Shown piece by piece: positions 1 through 7,702 of a stretch of DNA of 26,159 nt. Origin of the DNA: JBNGDW01 sp049975325 (lineage in GTDB: Bacteria; Cloacimonadota; Cloacimonadia; JGIOTU-2; JBNGDW01); NCBI GenBank assembly GCA_049975325.1, contig JBNGDW010000011.1, positions 1 through 26,159 on the forward strand, written 5' to 3'. Below the pieces are notes generated by a model. It ran no database searches. It was not told the DNA's origin and saw only the letters and a program-made list of their open reading frames with translations. The translations under genes were made by a program, and so were the position numbers. How positions within the stretch are numbered: position 1 is the first letter of the stretch; each line of letters begins with the position of its first letter.

Positions 1-65
1 GCTAGAGGCATTATGCCCTTTATTATATCTCAATATATAGATTTTGTAGCAATGAAAATAAAAAA

Positions 66-100
66 GTGGCGAGGGGAAAGGAGGTGAAAACCCTCGCCGT
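66..100 (+). promoter_or_regulatory. Hairpin with a Shine-Dalgarno-like loop
   Basis: GGCGAGGG (68-75) pairs perfectly with CCCTCGCC (91-98), and two possible G-U pairs extend the stem. The 15-nt loop contains AAGGAGGTG, a near-perfect ribosome-binding site. A tiny reading frame, MKIKKWRGERR, starts at 52 and its TGA stop overlaps this site. No substantial plus-strand gene follows, and the next gene ends at 269 on the other strand. It could be a leader or 3' element of a gene outside the window. The structure is visible; its function is unknown. I see nothing else supportable in 1-268. Confidence 0.35.
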
Positions 101-268
101 TGGGGGAAGTTGAAGGAAGAAAAGAATTATTACATATAAAAATATGTGTTTTTATAAGTGAATGTCAAGTCAAAAACAAAATTCTGTAATTGTAAGATAA
201 TAACTATAAGTTATGTTTATGAATATTATTTTGGCTTACTTATAATATTTTAGCTTGGCGCAGCCACA

Positions 269-748
269 TTAACCCGTAACCCGTGAAGAGCTTTCTCTGA
301 AAATCCTCATAATCTTTTCCAAATACTGCTTGTCTATAGTATCAAAGTCGGTTAGTTTATTACTGTCTATATCAAGTACTGCTATTAGATTCTCCTTTGA
401 ATCAAATACTGGTACTGCTATTTCTGACTTGGTAGACGAATCGCAGGCAATGTAATTCTGAAACTTGCTTACATCCGGGACTATCACTGTCTTTCTTTGA
501 AGAGCACATAGTCCACATACACCATTGCCAAACTTTATATGCAGACACCCATATTTGCCTTGATATGGTCCTATTGAAAGTTCATTCTGATTTGTCCGAC
601 GGTAAAATCCAACCCATAGAAACTCTGGAAAGGAAGATTTGAGAAGTGCAGAAATAGTAGACATCATAAGAATCGGGTCAGTTTCTAAGTGCAAGACTGT
701 CCCAATTTCCTTGGCTACTTTTTTATATCTTCCGATCTTTGAGTCCAT
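269..748 (-). CDS. msrC: Free methionine-R-sulfoxide reductase (GAF domain)
   Basis: A single-GAF-domain protein of about 159 residues that matches the fRMsr (YebR/MsrC) family, cytosolic enzymes that reduce free methionine-R-sulfoxide with thioredoxin. The family signatures WVGFY, GPYQGKYGCLHI, GVCG, IACDS and VLDIDS are all present. Cys68, Cys78 and Cys102 have exactly the spacing (10 and 24) of the three redox cysteines of the E. coli enzyme, so it is probably active; Cys81 is an extra cysteine. I chose the ATG at 748 because it puts WVGFY about 45 residues from the N-terminus, as in the family. An upstream ATG at 781 would add 11 basic residues and deepen the overlap with the MerR-type gene. 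With the chosen start the overlap is 26 nt, which suggests translational coupling. Confidence 0.86.
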   Translation of the reverse strand: MDSKIGRYKKVAKEIGTVLHLETDPILMMSTISALLKSSFPEFLWVGFYRRTNQNELSIGPYQGKYGCLHIKFGNGVCGLCALQRKTVIVPDVSKFQNYIACDSSTKSEIAVPVFDSKENLIAVLDIDSNKLTDFDTIDKQYLEKIMRIFRESSSRVTG

Positions 749-1115
749 CTTCGAGTTTCTTCGTGGCTTCCTTGAGTTCATTAAGTTGCTTCTTTATATC
801 CAGGAGTGCTTTTACATAGTCTTCATTCCTGTCTGTTGGTTCGAAAAGTACTTTTTGAGGAAATTCATCGGTCTTTAGCCGCTTCTTCGCACCTTTTATT
901 GTATAGCCCTTCTCATATAATAGATATTTAATCTTTTTTATCGTTTCAATATCTTGCTGAGTGTATCGACGGTTACCAGACTTTCGTCTTCGGGGTCGAA
1001 GTTTAGAAAATTTAGTCTCCCAAAACCGTAATATAGAGGGTTTAAGCTCTGTGATAGCACAGACCTCGCCAATGGTATAATAATATTTTGTTTTTGAATG
1101 TGCTCTCTTGATCAT
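723..1115 (-). CDS. MerR-family transcriptional regulator
   Basis: A 130-residue DNA-binding protein. Residues 11-80 form a MerR-type winged helix: YYTIGEVCAITELKPSILRF, then a W-E-T-K-F segment, a basic patch, NRRYTQQDIETI and the wing/helix YLLYEKGYTIKGAKKRL. Residues 95-128 are a Lys/Glu/Leu-rich helix suited to an antiparallel dimer coiled coil. There is no cysteine-rich metal-binding or large effector domain, so the ligand cannot be predicted. Small MerR proteins of this type are common beside housekeeping genes in many phyla. Its 3' end overlaps the methionine sulfoxide reductase gene, and it lies 25 bp after lnt. It may control its own operon, but no operator was identified. Confidence 0.85.
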   Translation of the reverse strand: MIKRAHSKTKYYYTIGEVCAITELKPSILRFWETKFSKLRPRRRKSGNRRYTQQDIETIKKIKYLLYEKGYTIKGAKKRLKTDEFPQKVLFEPTDRNEDYVKALLDIKKQLNELKEATKKLEDGLKDRKI

Positions 1116-1140
1116 TGCAAAGCTCTTTGATAAATTCCGT

Positions 1141-2643
1141 TTATATTTTATTACTTTTCTTTTCTATGACATCCGACAGAATTGAGTAGATTATTATGAG
1201 AATGCCAGAGATAAAACAGATTTTTGCCAGCAAATATCCGATATTGTCAAAAAAAGTAGCTCTGGAATTTGTTGTAAATAAAAAACCGCTAATATTTTGT
1301 TTCGCCCATAATGGAGCGTAAGCAATAATTTCTCCCTTTGGATTTACAATATATGAAATTCCTGTATTTGCGGCACGGAATACAGGAATACGGTTTTCTA
1401 CCGCTCTAATGATATAATTTCTTGCATGCTCCCTTGCTACTGCTGATTTTCTAAACCAGCCATCATTAGTGAGATTGATTATAAAGTCAGCACTCTCCAT
1501 AACAAAGTCTCTATTGAGCTCTGGAAATGCTCCCTCAAAACAAATCGTGACCCCAAAACATAAGTTATCAAGTTCATATAGCGTATAGTCATCTCCATAA
1601 TCGAATGTGCCCTGGCCAAAATTTAGATTTTTCAAAAATGGCAAAACCTCCATGAGCGGTATGCGTTCACCAAAAGGGACAAGTCGGATTTTATTATAGG
1701 TTTTGTGGTAATTCCCGAATGAGTCAATAAGAGTGGCGCTGTTATAGAACCTGTATTTAAGACTTTGTCCATCCCACTCTCGCCTATAATCATTGAATCC
1801 AGTAACGAGATTGACATTGTTGGCTCTTGCCATATTTGCAATACGCTTTCTCAGATTGACTTCATGCAGAAGATAGGTGTTAATGGCTGATTCTGGGAAG
1901 ATTACCAGATCAACGCTATCTCTTCTGGCAAGAATTTGTAATTGCTTTTCATACTTATCAAAATTTATTCCCATAAGACCAGTATCCCATTTCTCTTCTT
2001 GTGAAAGGGAAAGCTGAACAATCCCTACCTTGAAGTTATGTTTATCAAGAATGATGGTATGATCGCGATATATACCATATCCCAGCCATAATACGAAGAT
2101 GCAAACAAGCAGAGCAATTACCTTCATCCCTAGTTTGGGAATTCGAAAAATTAGGGCATTTATATATAAGCAGGCCAGAGAAAGACCATAGATACCAAAA
2201 ACATCTGCAAACTGAATCAGATAATAATAATCTGTAAGAGTATATCCGACATTTAGCCATGGAAAGTTTAAGGGACCCAATGTCATAAAGTATTCAAATG
2301 CAATCCACATCAATGGGAAAAGCCAGATAAAAGCCTTTTTAAAATGGAGTTGTACAAATTTGAGCAACCAGCTTAGCACTGCATAGTAAAGCGGATAGAG
2401 GATGAGAAGCCCAATAAATGCTAATATGTGAGAATATACAACACCGTATAAAGTTATACAGGTAATTATAAAACCAAAAAGGAAGCCAAATTTGAAAGAC
2501 TGTTTCTTTGTTGCTTGTGTGATGAATATCAGATAGGGGACAAAAGCAAAAAATGAAAGAAATCCAAGTCCAATCTCAATAGAAGAGAGTCCGAAAAGCA
2601 GTGCAGATAAAAAGGGAAACCACCAGATTCTTCTTCGCTTCAT
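1141..2643 (-). CDS. lnt: Apolipoprotein N-acyltransferase
   Basis: A 500-residue inner-membrane enzyme that adds the third acyl chain to the N-terminal cysteine of lipoproteins. About six hydrophobic segments fill residues 8-190. A periplasmic carbon-nitrogen hydrolase domain follows (about 204-450), and a last membrane helix lies near 462-488. The nitrilase-type catalytic triad is visible: Glu251 in FPESAINTY, Lys318 in YNKIRLVPFGE and Cys368 in TICFEGAFPE. LTNDGWF and AVENRIPVFRAANTG are also family signatures. Length is normal for the family. The start codon directly abuts the TAA of the upstream lipoprotein gene, implying coupled translation. Its presence supports a diderm envelope with triacylated lipoproteins. 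Confidence 0.95.
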   Translation of the reverse strand: MKRRRIWWFPFLSALLFGLSSIEIGLGFLSFFAFVPYLIFITQATKKQSFKFGFLFGFIITCITLYGVVYSHILAFIGLLILYPLYYAVLSWLLKFVQLHFKKAFIWLFPLMWIAFEYFMTLGPLNFPWLNVGYTLTDYYYLIQFADVFGIYGLSLACLYINALIFRIPKLGMKVIALLVCIFVLWLGYGIYRDHTIILDKHNFKVGIVQLSLSQEEKWDTGLMGINFDKYEKQLQILARRDSVDLVIFPESAINTYLLHEVNLRKRIANMARANNVNLVTGFNDYRREWDGQSLKYRFYNSATLIDSFGNYHKTYNKIRLVPFGERIPLMEVLPFLKNLNFGQGTFDYGDDYTLYELDNLCFGVTICFEGAFPELNRDFVMESADFIINLTNDGWFRKSAVAREHARNYIIRAVENRIPVFRAANTGISYIVNPKGEIIAYAPLWAKQNISGFLFTTNSRATFFDNIGYLLAKICFISGILIIIYSILSDVIEKKSNKI

Positions 2644-3540
2644 TTAATCGTATTGAAATTCATAAGTGTAGAGTTTATCCTTTTCAACTATCCCCAAGTT
2701 GGTTCCATACACTATGATAGAGTTAGGGCTCGATGGTAAAGCGATACCTGACGAATGCAATTCAGTCAAGGTGCCAGAACTTACTTTATAACAAAAGATT
2801 TGTGCATATTTATCACAATAGTAGAGCAAATCTTTCGTGGCATATATAGCAGATATAATTTCCTTTGAGTCCAATGTACCAATAATTCCACCAAAGTTAT
2901 CAAAGATTAGGATACTGTTGCTCTCACCATCTAACACAAAGCTCGCATCATTTGAAGTTGAAAGCTGAATAGGAGAAAGGATAGAGAATTTTCCGGCGCG
3001 GAATCTTAACTCACCAAGGTGGTTATAAGAAAAAAGTTCATTTTGTGCTGTATCAATTATCAGCAGCTCTCCGTTGTCTCGCACGGCTATGAGCCCAGGT
3101 TCTATAATCTCTTCAAATGTAATACTATTAACAAATTGTCCCATCTCATCAAATTGTATAATTTTATTTACAGCCCTATCTATAACAAATAGATTTCCCA
3201 TCCCATCGACTGCAATATCTGTGATTCCCAAGAATTGCCCTTCTTTAAAGCCGAATTCTCCTATGCGCTGAACAATCTTGCCCTGTTGGTCAAGGCGATA
3301 GATTACATTATCTTTTTGGGAGAGAAGAAGAAAGGTTTGAGAGTAAGAAGAGTAACACACTTCATCAGGGGCAAAGGGTAAGGTGATTACTTTGGGAGAC
3401 ACAAGGGAGGAAGGAATACGACTTGATAGAAGTACAGTAGTCTCTGAACAGGCAAAAAGTAAAGGAATTAGCACAAATATTATACTAATATAAAAGATTC
3501 TTTTAGCGGTTGTGGAAGATGGAGCGATAGCTCTATACAT
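2644..3540 (-). CDS. Beta-propeller (NHL/6-bladed) lipoprotein
   Basis: A 298-residue predicted lipoprotein. Residues 14-31 form a signal peptide ending in the lipobox LLFAC, with Cys31 as the lipidation site. The N-region before it is unusually long (about 13 residues). The rest reads as blades of an NHL/6-bladed propeller: GQFLGITDIAVDGMGNLFVID, then NKIIQFDEMGQFV, LIAVRDNGELLIIDTAQN and ELFSYNHLGELRF. Such proteins are extracytoplasmic and usually bind or scaffold partners; no catalytic residues are recognised. The start is backed by AAAGGGG about 8 nt upstream. The gene lies immediately before lnt, whose product would mature it, and follows recJ by 21 bp. The specific role is unknown. Confidence 0.75.
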   Translation of the reverse strand: MYRAIAPSSTTAKRIFYISIIFVLIPLLFACSETTVLLSSRIPSSLVSPKVITLPFAPDEVCYSSYSQTFLLLSQKDNVIYRLDQQGKIVQRIGEFGFKEGQFLGITDIAVDGMGNLFVIDRAVNKIIQFDEMGQFVNSITFEEIIEPGLIAVRDNGELLIIDTAQNELFSYNHLGELRFRAGKFSILSPIQLSTSNDASFVLDGESNSILIFDNFGGIIGTLDSKEIISAIYATKDLLYYCDKYAQIFCYKVSSGTLTELHSSGIALPSSPNSIIVYGTNLGIVEKDKLYTYEFQYD

Positions 3541-3561
3541 TTTTATACCCCTTTTATTAAA

Positions 3562-5301
3562 TCATATTTCGGTGGGTTGATGAGGCCGAATATCCTTTAA
3601 TTTCCCCTGTATTCTTGATACATTCTGCCACTCATTTTTCTCAAGAGAATATACGATATCAACTTTGGTGCCTTTTTGCAAGAATGGCAGAAGATCTCCC
3701 ATCTGGAAACCTATGAGGTCTAAAACAGCATTGTGCTGCATTATTTTAATTTTTAGATGATTGCTACCGACTGTATATGGATATCCCACGACTATGGCAT
3801 CTTTACTTACGAAAACTGGATTCATATTTTGTGGCCCAAATGGGGCAAAAAGTTCAAGCCAGTCCAAAAGAATCTCGTTGATCTCGGATAGATTAATTTC
3901 CTGGGATATGTGAAGTTGCGGTTGAATATCTTCCAATGATAGCCTTTTGCTAGCATATTCATTCAGCTTTTCTTCAAAAACATCCAGATATTCTGGTAAA
4001 ATGGAGAGCCCAGCCGCATACTTATGTCCACCAAAGGTTACAAGGTAATCTTGAAGAGTAGAGAGACATTCAAAAAGGTCAAAATTATATATACTTCTGC
4101 CAGACCCAACTTTCTCACCGTTGGAAAGAGTAAACAAGATTGTGGGTCTATTATATTTTTCAACAATCATTGATGCAACTATACCGATAACGCCAGGGTG
4201 CCAGTGGTCTGCAGTTAGAACGATAAAGAATGTCTGATCCAGGTCTGGATATTTTGCTTCTACCATTTCACATGCTTCAAGAAAGGTTTGCTGGTCGATC
4301 TGCTGCCGCTTCTGATTTTCTGCATGTATGGAGCGGGCGAGTTTTTCTGCCTCTTTTGCCTCTTGTGTAATCATTAGTGTAACTGCCTTTTTCGCGCTGC
4401 TTAGCCGTCCTGCCGCATTGATGCGTGGAGCCAGTTTAAACACAATATCACTGGATTTTAGTTTTACTGATTTTAATCCAGCCAGCTCAAGCAACAGGCT
4501 GAGTCCTAAATTTCCCCTTTCCTCTAACTTTTTTATCCCAAAAGACGCAAGGATTCTGTTTTCTCCATTAAGTGGAACTATATCAGCGATTGTGCCAAGC
4601 CCGACAAAATCTAAATAATTATAAACATGCTCGATTTTTTGCGGCGCAAGTTCATAAAATAATGCAGTCAACAGTTTAAATGCCATACCAACCCCAGCAA
4701 GCTCCTTATAGGGATAAGATACATTCTCCACCATGGGATCAAGAATTGCATACGCATTTGGTAGAGTTTCTCTTGGAGTATGATGGTCTGTGACAATCAC
4801 CTCAATCCCTGATTCTTGCAGGTCTTGTATCTCATTAACTGCGCTTATGCCGCAATCTACAGTTATGACTAATTTTGCCTTTTTTGATTTTATAGCCCTG
4901 TTCCCACTGGCTGAAAGCCCATATCCATCTATAAGTCTATTTGGAATATAGAAATCTACATAAGCGCCGAGTTCTCGAAGTCCCATAATTAATATAGCCG
5001 TAGATGTGGTGCCATCAACATCATAATCTCCATAGATAAGTATTTTTTCTTCTTTCTCGATAGCATGTTTAATCCGTGCTACAGCCTTTTCCATATTAGC
5101 AAACAGGAAAGGGTCATGGAGATGAGAAAGGTCGGGTTTAAAAAATTTTCGTGCTTCTTCTGGTGTTTTGATACCTCTCTCAAGCAACAACCGCGCGATA
5201 GGCAGGGGACATCCAAGGCTTGATTGTAGATTTGTTAGCTCGTTAGAATCAGTGCTTGTAAAACTTCCTCCGCCTGCGGAGATAATCCATTTTTTTTTCA
5301 C
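3562..5301 (-). CDS. recJ: Single-stranded-DNA-specific exonuclease RecJ
   Basis: A 579-residue 5'-3' single-strand DNA exonuclease of recombination and mismatch/base-excision repair. The DHH phosphoesterase domain has GDYDVDGTTSTA (about residues 91-102), ITVDCGIS (146-153) and TDHHTP (171-176). APRINAAGRL and the DHHA1 motif with GGHKYAAGL (about 424-432) follow, then an OB-fold-like C-terminus. I chose the GTG at 5301, giving the usual MKKKWII start, because GGAG sits 7 nt before it; a TTG at 5325 would add 8 residues. An unusual Gly/Ser-rich stretch after KKWII (SAGGGSFTSTDSNE) coincides with a short palindrome and makes this segment some 6-7 residues longer than I would expect. It follows rnpB and precedes the lipoprotein gene on the same strand. 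Confidence 0.94.
   Translation of the reverse strand: MKKKWIISAGGGSFTSTDSNELTNLQSSLGCPLPIARLLLERGIKTPEEARKFFKPDLSHLHDPFLFANMEKAVARIKHAIEKEEKILIYGDYDVDGTTSTAILIMGLRELGAYVDFYIPNRLIDGYGLSASGNRAIKSKKAKLVITVDCGISAVNEIQDLQESGIEVIVTDHHTPRETLPNAYAILDPMVENVSYPYKELAGVGMAFKLLTALFYELAPQKIEHVYNYLDFVGLGTIADIVPLNGENRILASFGIKKLEERGNLGLSLLLELAGLKSVKLKSSDIVFKLAPRINAAGRLSSAKKAVTLMITQEAKEAEKLARSIHAENQKRQQIDQQTFLEACEMVEAKYPDLDQTFFIVLTADHWHPGVIGIVASMIVEKYNRPTILFTLSNGEKVGSGRSIYNFDLFECLSTLQDYLVTFGGHKYAAGLSILPEYLDVFEEKLNEYASKRLSLEDIQPQLHISQEINLSEINEILLDWLELFAPFGPQNMNPVFVSKDAIVVGYPYTVGSNHLKIKIMQHNAVLDLIGFQMGDLLPFLQKGTKVDIVYSLEKNEWQNVSRIQGKLKDIRPHQPTEI
5268..5281. repeat. Possible short variant of the dispersed palindrome, in recJ
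   Basis: CTCCGCCTGCGGAG is a perfect 14-bp palindrome within the N-terminal coding part of recJ, where it encodes part of S-A-G-G-G. It shares TCCGC/GCGGA arms with the 16-18 bp palindrome found elsewhere in the window but lacks the NACY centre. It may be a shortened copy or chance. Confidence 0.35.
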
Positions 5302-5387
5302 TTTATAACTCCGTATATTGTTCAATCAGTTTCTCTTGATAGAAACAAATTTTGAAACAGTATTCAGGGTGCCGTCCGATTGCAAGA

Positions 5388-5779
5388 TAAAGAAGATAAT
5401 AAGCCGAATTCTGTTCCCAACCTAACAAGTCGGGTGACAATCATTTATCTAGATCAGGCGTCACCGCATCCAGTCTATTTTCTGGACTCTCCTGTTATTT
5501 CAGGAGACTGATTTGAGCGGTCTACCCGAGGGTTATATGAGTGGAGCGTCTCAACCCCCTATTTGACCTTGCACCTAACAAGGTTACCAAGCTTTCTCGA
5601 TTACTCGAGAAACTGGTGGTCTCTTACATCACCTTTTCACCCTTATCCGCCGGTAGGCGGACGGTCTGTTTTCTGTGGCACTTTCTTTCCCTCACAGGAA
5701 CCTCGCCTCTACGAGGTGTTATGCTCCAAGGTGTTCGGACTTTCCTCTTCGATAAGATCGAAGCGATTGTCTAATCTTC
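5388..5779 (-). ncRNA. rnpB: RNase P RNA (bacterial type A)
   Basis: The catalytic RNA of RNase P, which trims the 5' leaders of tRNA precursors. Read on the minus strand it shows the conserved blocks in order: GACAATCGCTTC, GAGGAAAGTCCGAACA (P4 5' strand), GTGCCACAGAAAACAGACCG, TAAGGGTGAAAAGGTG, GCAAGGTCAAATAGG, CGGGTAGACCGCT, AGATAAATGATTGTC and ACAGAATTCGGCTTA (P4 3' strand). The ends are set by the P1 helix, in which GAAGAT (5779-5774) pairs with ATCTTC (5397-5392). The pairing can extend outward to about 13 bp. The ends are approximate to several bases. The 5' strand of P1 overlaps the last codons and stop of the zinc-ribbon gene, so the RNA may be cut from a shared transcript. The P12 position is occupied by a copy of the dispersed palindrome. 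Confidence 0.95.
5646..5661 (-). repeat. Dispersed palindrome copy at the P12 position of rnpB
   Basis: On the RNA strand this reads TCCGCCTACCGGCGGA, matching the window-wide consensus TCCGCCNACYGGCGGA. It lies between ACAGACCG and TAAGGGTGAAA, where bacterial RNase P RNA carries the variable P12 stem-loop, and it would fold into that hairpin. A caution is that type A RNAs often have CCGCC here naturally, so this copy could be convergent. Confidence 0.7.
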
Positions 5780-6493
5780 TTTACCTGCTTTTCGGGGCGG
5801 CACCAGAATACGCGAACAATTTTCACAGGTAACAATAGAGTCCTGCTTTGATACTTCTAAGAGAATTTGAGGCCTAATTCGAAGATGGCATCCTGAACAC
5901 ACTCCATTCTCAACTGTCGCTATAGCCTTACCATTTTTATGCCTAATAAGGCGATCATATCTTCTATATAATAATTCAGGAATGCTTTTTGACAATTCTT
6001 TTTTCTTTTTCTCATTTTCAGCTATCTCTTTATCAAGTACAGCCATCTTCTTCTCGATTTTTTCTTTTTCCGCATCTAATTCTTCCTTGTGTTTTTGCGC
6101 TTCCTCTCCAATTTTTTTCTCCTCATTCCGCAGCGCAGTTTCCTCTTCCATTAGTTCAATTAGCTGTTCTTCAATCTGAGCATTATGTGCTTTTACACTG
6201 GTAATCTCCGAATTTAAGGCTTTGTATTCTTTGTTTGTTTTGACCTCTAAAAGCTGGCATTCATATTTGTTAATCCGTTCATTATTTTCAGCAATATCCA
6301 GCTCCAGTCTCTTTTGCTCATGGCGGTTTTGTTCGAGTCTTTGGCGTATATTCGCAACTCCTTCTTCTTCTCTTTTTACTTTTTCTTCAAGCTCATTAAG
6401 TAATCTAGGCAGTTTCTTTTTTCCCCTTATTGCAGCTTGAATTTTATCATCGAATTCTTGCATTTCACAAAGAATTTCTAGCTCTTTTAACAT
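5771..6493 (-). CDS. Coiled-coil C4-type zinc-ribbon protein (COG1579-like)
   Basis: A 240-residue protein. Residues 1-175 are an almost continuous, highly charged coiled coil (Glu/Lys/Leu heptads with KKLPRLL and NKEYKALNSEI). Residues 195-232 form a zinc ribbon with Cys199/Cys202 (CSGC) and Cys223/Cys226 (CENC). This matches the bacterial C4-type zinc-ribbon family, which is suspected of nucleic-acid or RNA-associated roles; no reaction is established. The start has a good AAGGAG site about 6 nt upstream. The stop codon lies inside the presumed 5' end of rnpB. I recall adjacency of this family to rnpB in other bacteria, but that should be checked. It follows nadC by 56 bp. Confidence 0.85.
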   Translation of the reverse strand: MLKELEILCEMQEFDDKIQAAIRGKKKLPRLLNELEEKVKREEEGVANIRQRLEQNRHEQKRLELDIAENNERINKYECQLLEVKTNKEYKALNSEITSVKAHNAQIEEQLIELMEEETALRNEEKKIGEEAQKHKEELDAEKEKIEKKMAVLDKEIAENEKKKKELSKSIPELLYRRYDRLIRHKNGKAIATVENGVCSGCHLRIRPQILLEVSKQDSIVTCENCSRILVPPRKAGKED

Positions 6494-6549
6494 TCTAACT
6501 CCTTGCCTTCTTTATGCCTATCTCACACAATAAAAAATCAATCACACTC

Positions 6550-7380
6550 TTAGCCTTCTACAAGTAAACTAAAATCGCAAGATTGATAAGAGTGTGTAAT
6601 TGCTCCGACTGAGATATAATCAACGCCTGTTGCAGCAACTTCTTTTACATTCTCAAGATTTATTCCACCTGAAACTTCTAACTCAACTTTTTTGTTTGTG
6701 ATTTTCACTGCCTTTCTTATCGTTTCAGGATTCATATTATCCAACATAATCCTGTCTACTTTGTTGTCAATGGCTTCTTGCAGCTCTTCTAAATTTTTTA
6801 CTTCAACCTCAACAAAAGTATTTGGAAGTGCGTCTCTGATTGTTTTTACAGCCTGAGTAATAGAGCCAACAGCAGTAATGTGATTATCTTTTATAAGTAC
6901 AGCATCATATAAACCCATACGATGGTTATATCCGCCTCCCATTCTTACAGCATATTTTTCCAGTTCTCGGAGTAGGGGGGTTGTTTTTCGTGTATCGAGA
7001 ATCTTGGCATTGGTTCCTTTAGTAGCCTCAACGAATTTCCTTGTTAATGTGGCAATTCCACTTAAGCGTTGAAGAAAATTAAGCGCAACGCGTTCAGCCT
7101 TCAATAAAGAAGAAATACTTCCACGCAGTAAGAGCACGCGAGCGTCCTTCTCAACATAATCTCCGTCGCTATTTCTTTTTGTGGATTGTATATCTGGATC
7201 AACAGTATTGAAAACCCGGATTGCTACATCAATACCTGCTATTATACAATCCTGCTTTGCGAGTATTACTGCATCAGCTATTTTATGGGAAATATTAAGA
7301 TTATCTGTGGTGATATCTCCTGTCCCAACATCCTCGGCAAGACTATATTTAATGATTTCTTTAGTATCTAATTTTCCCAT
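6550..7380 (-). CDS. nadC: Nicotinate-nucleotide pyrophosphorylase (carboxylating)
   Basis: A 276-residue quinolinate phosphoribosyltransferase that converts quinolinate and PRPP to nicotinate mononucleotide in de novo NAD synthesis. An N-terminal open-faced sandwich (EDVGTGDITTDNL) precedes an alpha/beta barrel. Signature elements are ERVALNFLQRLSGIAT, DTRKTTP (129-135), GGGYNHRMGLYDAVLIKDNH (148-167), VEVEV, RIMLDNM and EVSGGI. Length is normal and all recognised substrate-binding Arg/Lys/His positions are present. nadA and nadB are not adjacent. The start is the first ATG, with no clear Shine-Dalgarno; a terminator-like hairpin ends 19 nt upstream of it, suggesting control at the leader. 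Confidence 0.95.
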   Translation of the reverse strand: MGKLDTKEIIKYSLAEDVGTGDITTDNLNISHKIADAVILAKQDCIIAGIDVAIRVFNTVDPDIQSTKRNSDGDYVEKDARVLLLRGSISSLLKAERVALNFLQRLSGIATLTRKFVEATKGTNAKILDTRKTTPLLRELEKYAVRMGGGYNHRMGLYDAVLIKDNHITAVGSITQAVKTIRDALPNTFVEVEVKNLEELQEAIDNKVDRIMLDNMNPETIRKAVKITNKKVELEVSGGINLENVKEVAATGVDYISVGAITHSYQSCDFSLLVEG

Positions 7381-7399
7381 AGTCTGTTAAATAAAAAGA

Positions 7400-7431
7400 G
7401 GCAGTTACCCCGGTCATACGGGATAATTGCC
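7400..7431 (-). promoter_or_regulatory. nadC leader hairpin with U-tract (attenuator-like)
   Basis: On the minus strand GGCA, TTA and CCCG pair with CGGG, TAA and TGCC around a UAUGAC loop. This gives about 12 pairs with one U-G and one A-C mismatch. TCTTTTTATTT follows immediately, as in an intrinsic terminator, and the nadC ATG begins 19 nt after the hairpin. It could be an attenuator or the 3' half of a riboswitch. I do not recognise a known class. Confidence 0.5.
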
Positions 7432-7630
7432 TTTCTGTCAGATTGGGCGTAGCTAATATGTATAATTTAAAATAACATTGTAATTTTTTCATCAAAGCTC
7501 CAAGGTGCAACACTTGTGATATAAAAATTTTTTGTCAAATTTTTTCTCCCTTCAACCCGAATCGTCTTTCCAAGCCGAGTCGTGTTTGGTTACAGAAACA
7601 CAAAGCCTTCAAAGAGCACAAAGAAAAGAT

Positions 7631-7658
7631 AAATCCCAAATTACAAATATCAAATAAC
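7631..7658. repeat. Heptanucleotide tandem repeat AAATNNC x4
   Basis: Four consecutive seven-base units occur: AAATCCC, AAATTAC, AAATATC and AAATAAC. They trail off into AAACAAATTC. The fixed AAAT..C pattern with two free positions is visible by eye. Its function is unknown. Confidence 0.6.
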
Positions 7659-7684
7659 AAACAAATTCTAATGTTCAAAACTTT

Positions 7685-7702
7685 ATCCGCCAACCGGCGG
7701 AT
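7685..7702 (+). repeat. Dispersed palindrome copy (intergenic)
   Basis: ATCCGCCAACCGGCGGAT has 7-bp perfect arms around the AACC centre. It lies about 90 bp beyond the stop of the DUF362 gene and could also act as a 3'-end hairpin for that transcript, though no U-tract follows. Confidence 0.8.

Noticed and set aside
1..20. GGCATTATGCC inverted repeat as a terminator
   Set aside because: The stem is only 4-5 bp and the T-tract is interrupted; too weak to call.
257..267. TTGGCGCAGCC as another copy of the dispersed palindrome
   Set aside because: Its arms and centre do not match the consensus; it is only a short hairpin downstream of the methionine sulfoxide reductase gene.
4328..4618. 96-residue frame antisense to recJ, and similar long frames antisense to polA and rnr
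   Set aside because: They mirror strong coding genes on the opposite strand and show Ser/Phe-rich shadow composition.
5541..5832. Plus-strand reading frames of 77 and 89 residues
   Set aside because: They lie across rnpB on the antisense strand and their codons merely reflect conserved RNA bases.
7631..7702. CRISPR-like array
   Set aside because: The repeats are 7-bp units without spacers or a conserved 24-40 bp repeat, and no cas genes are present.
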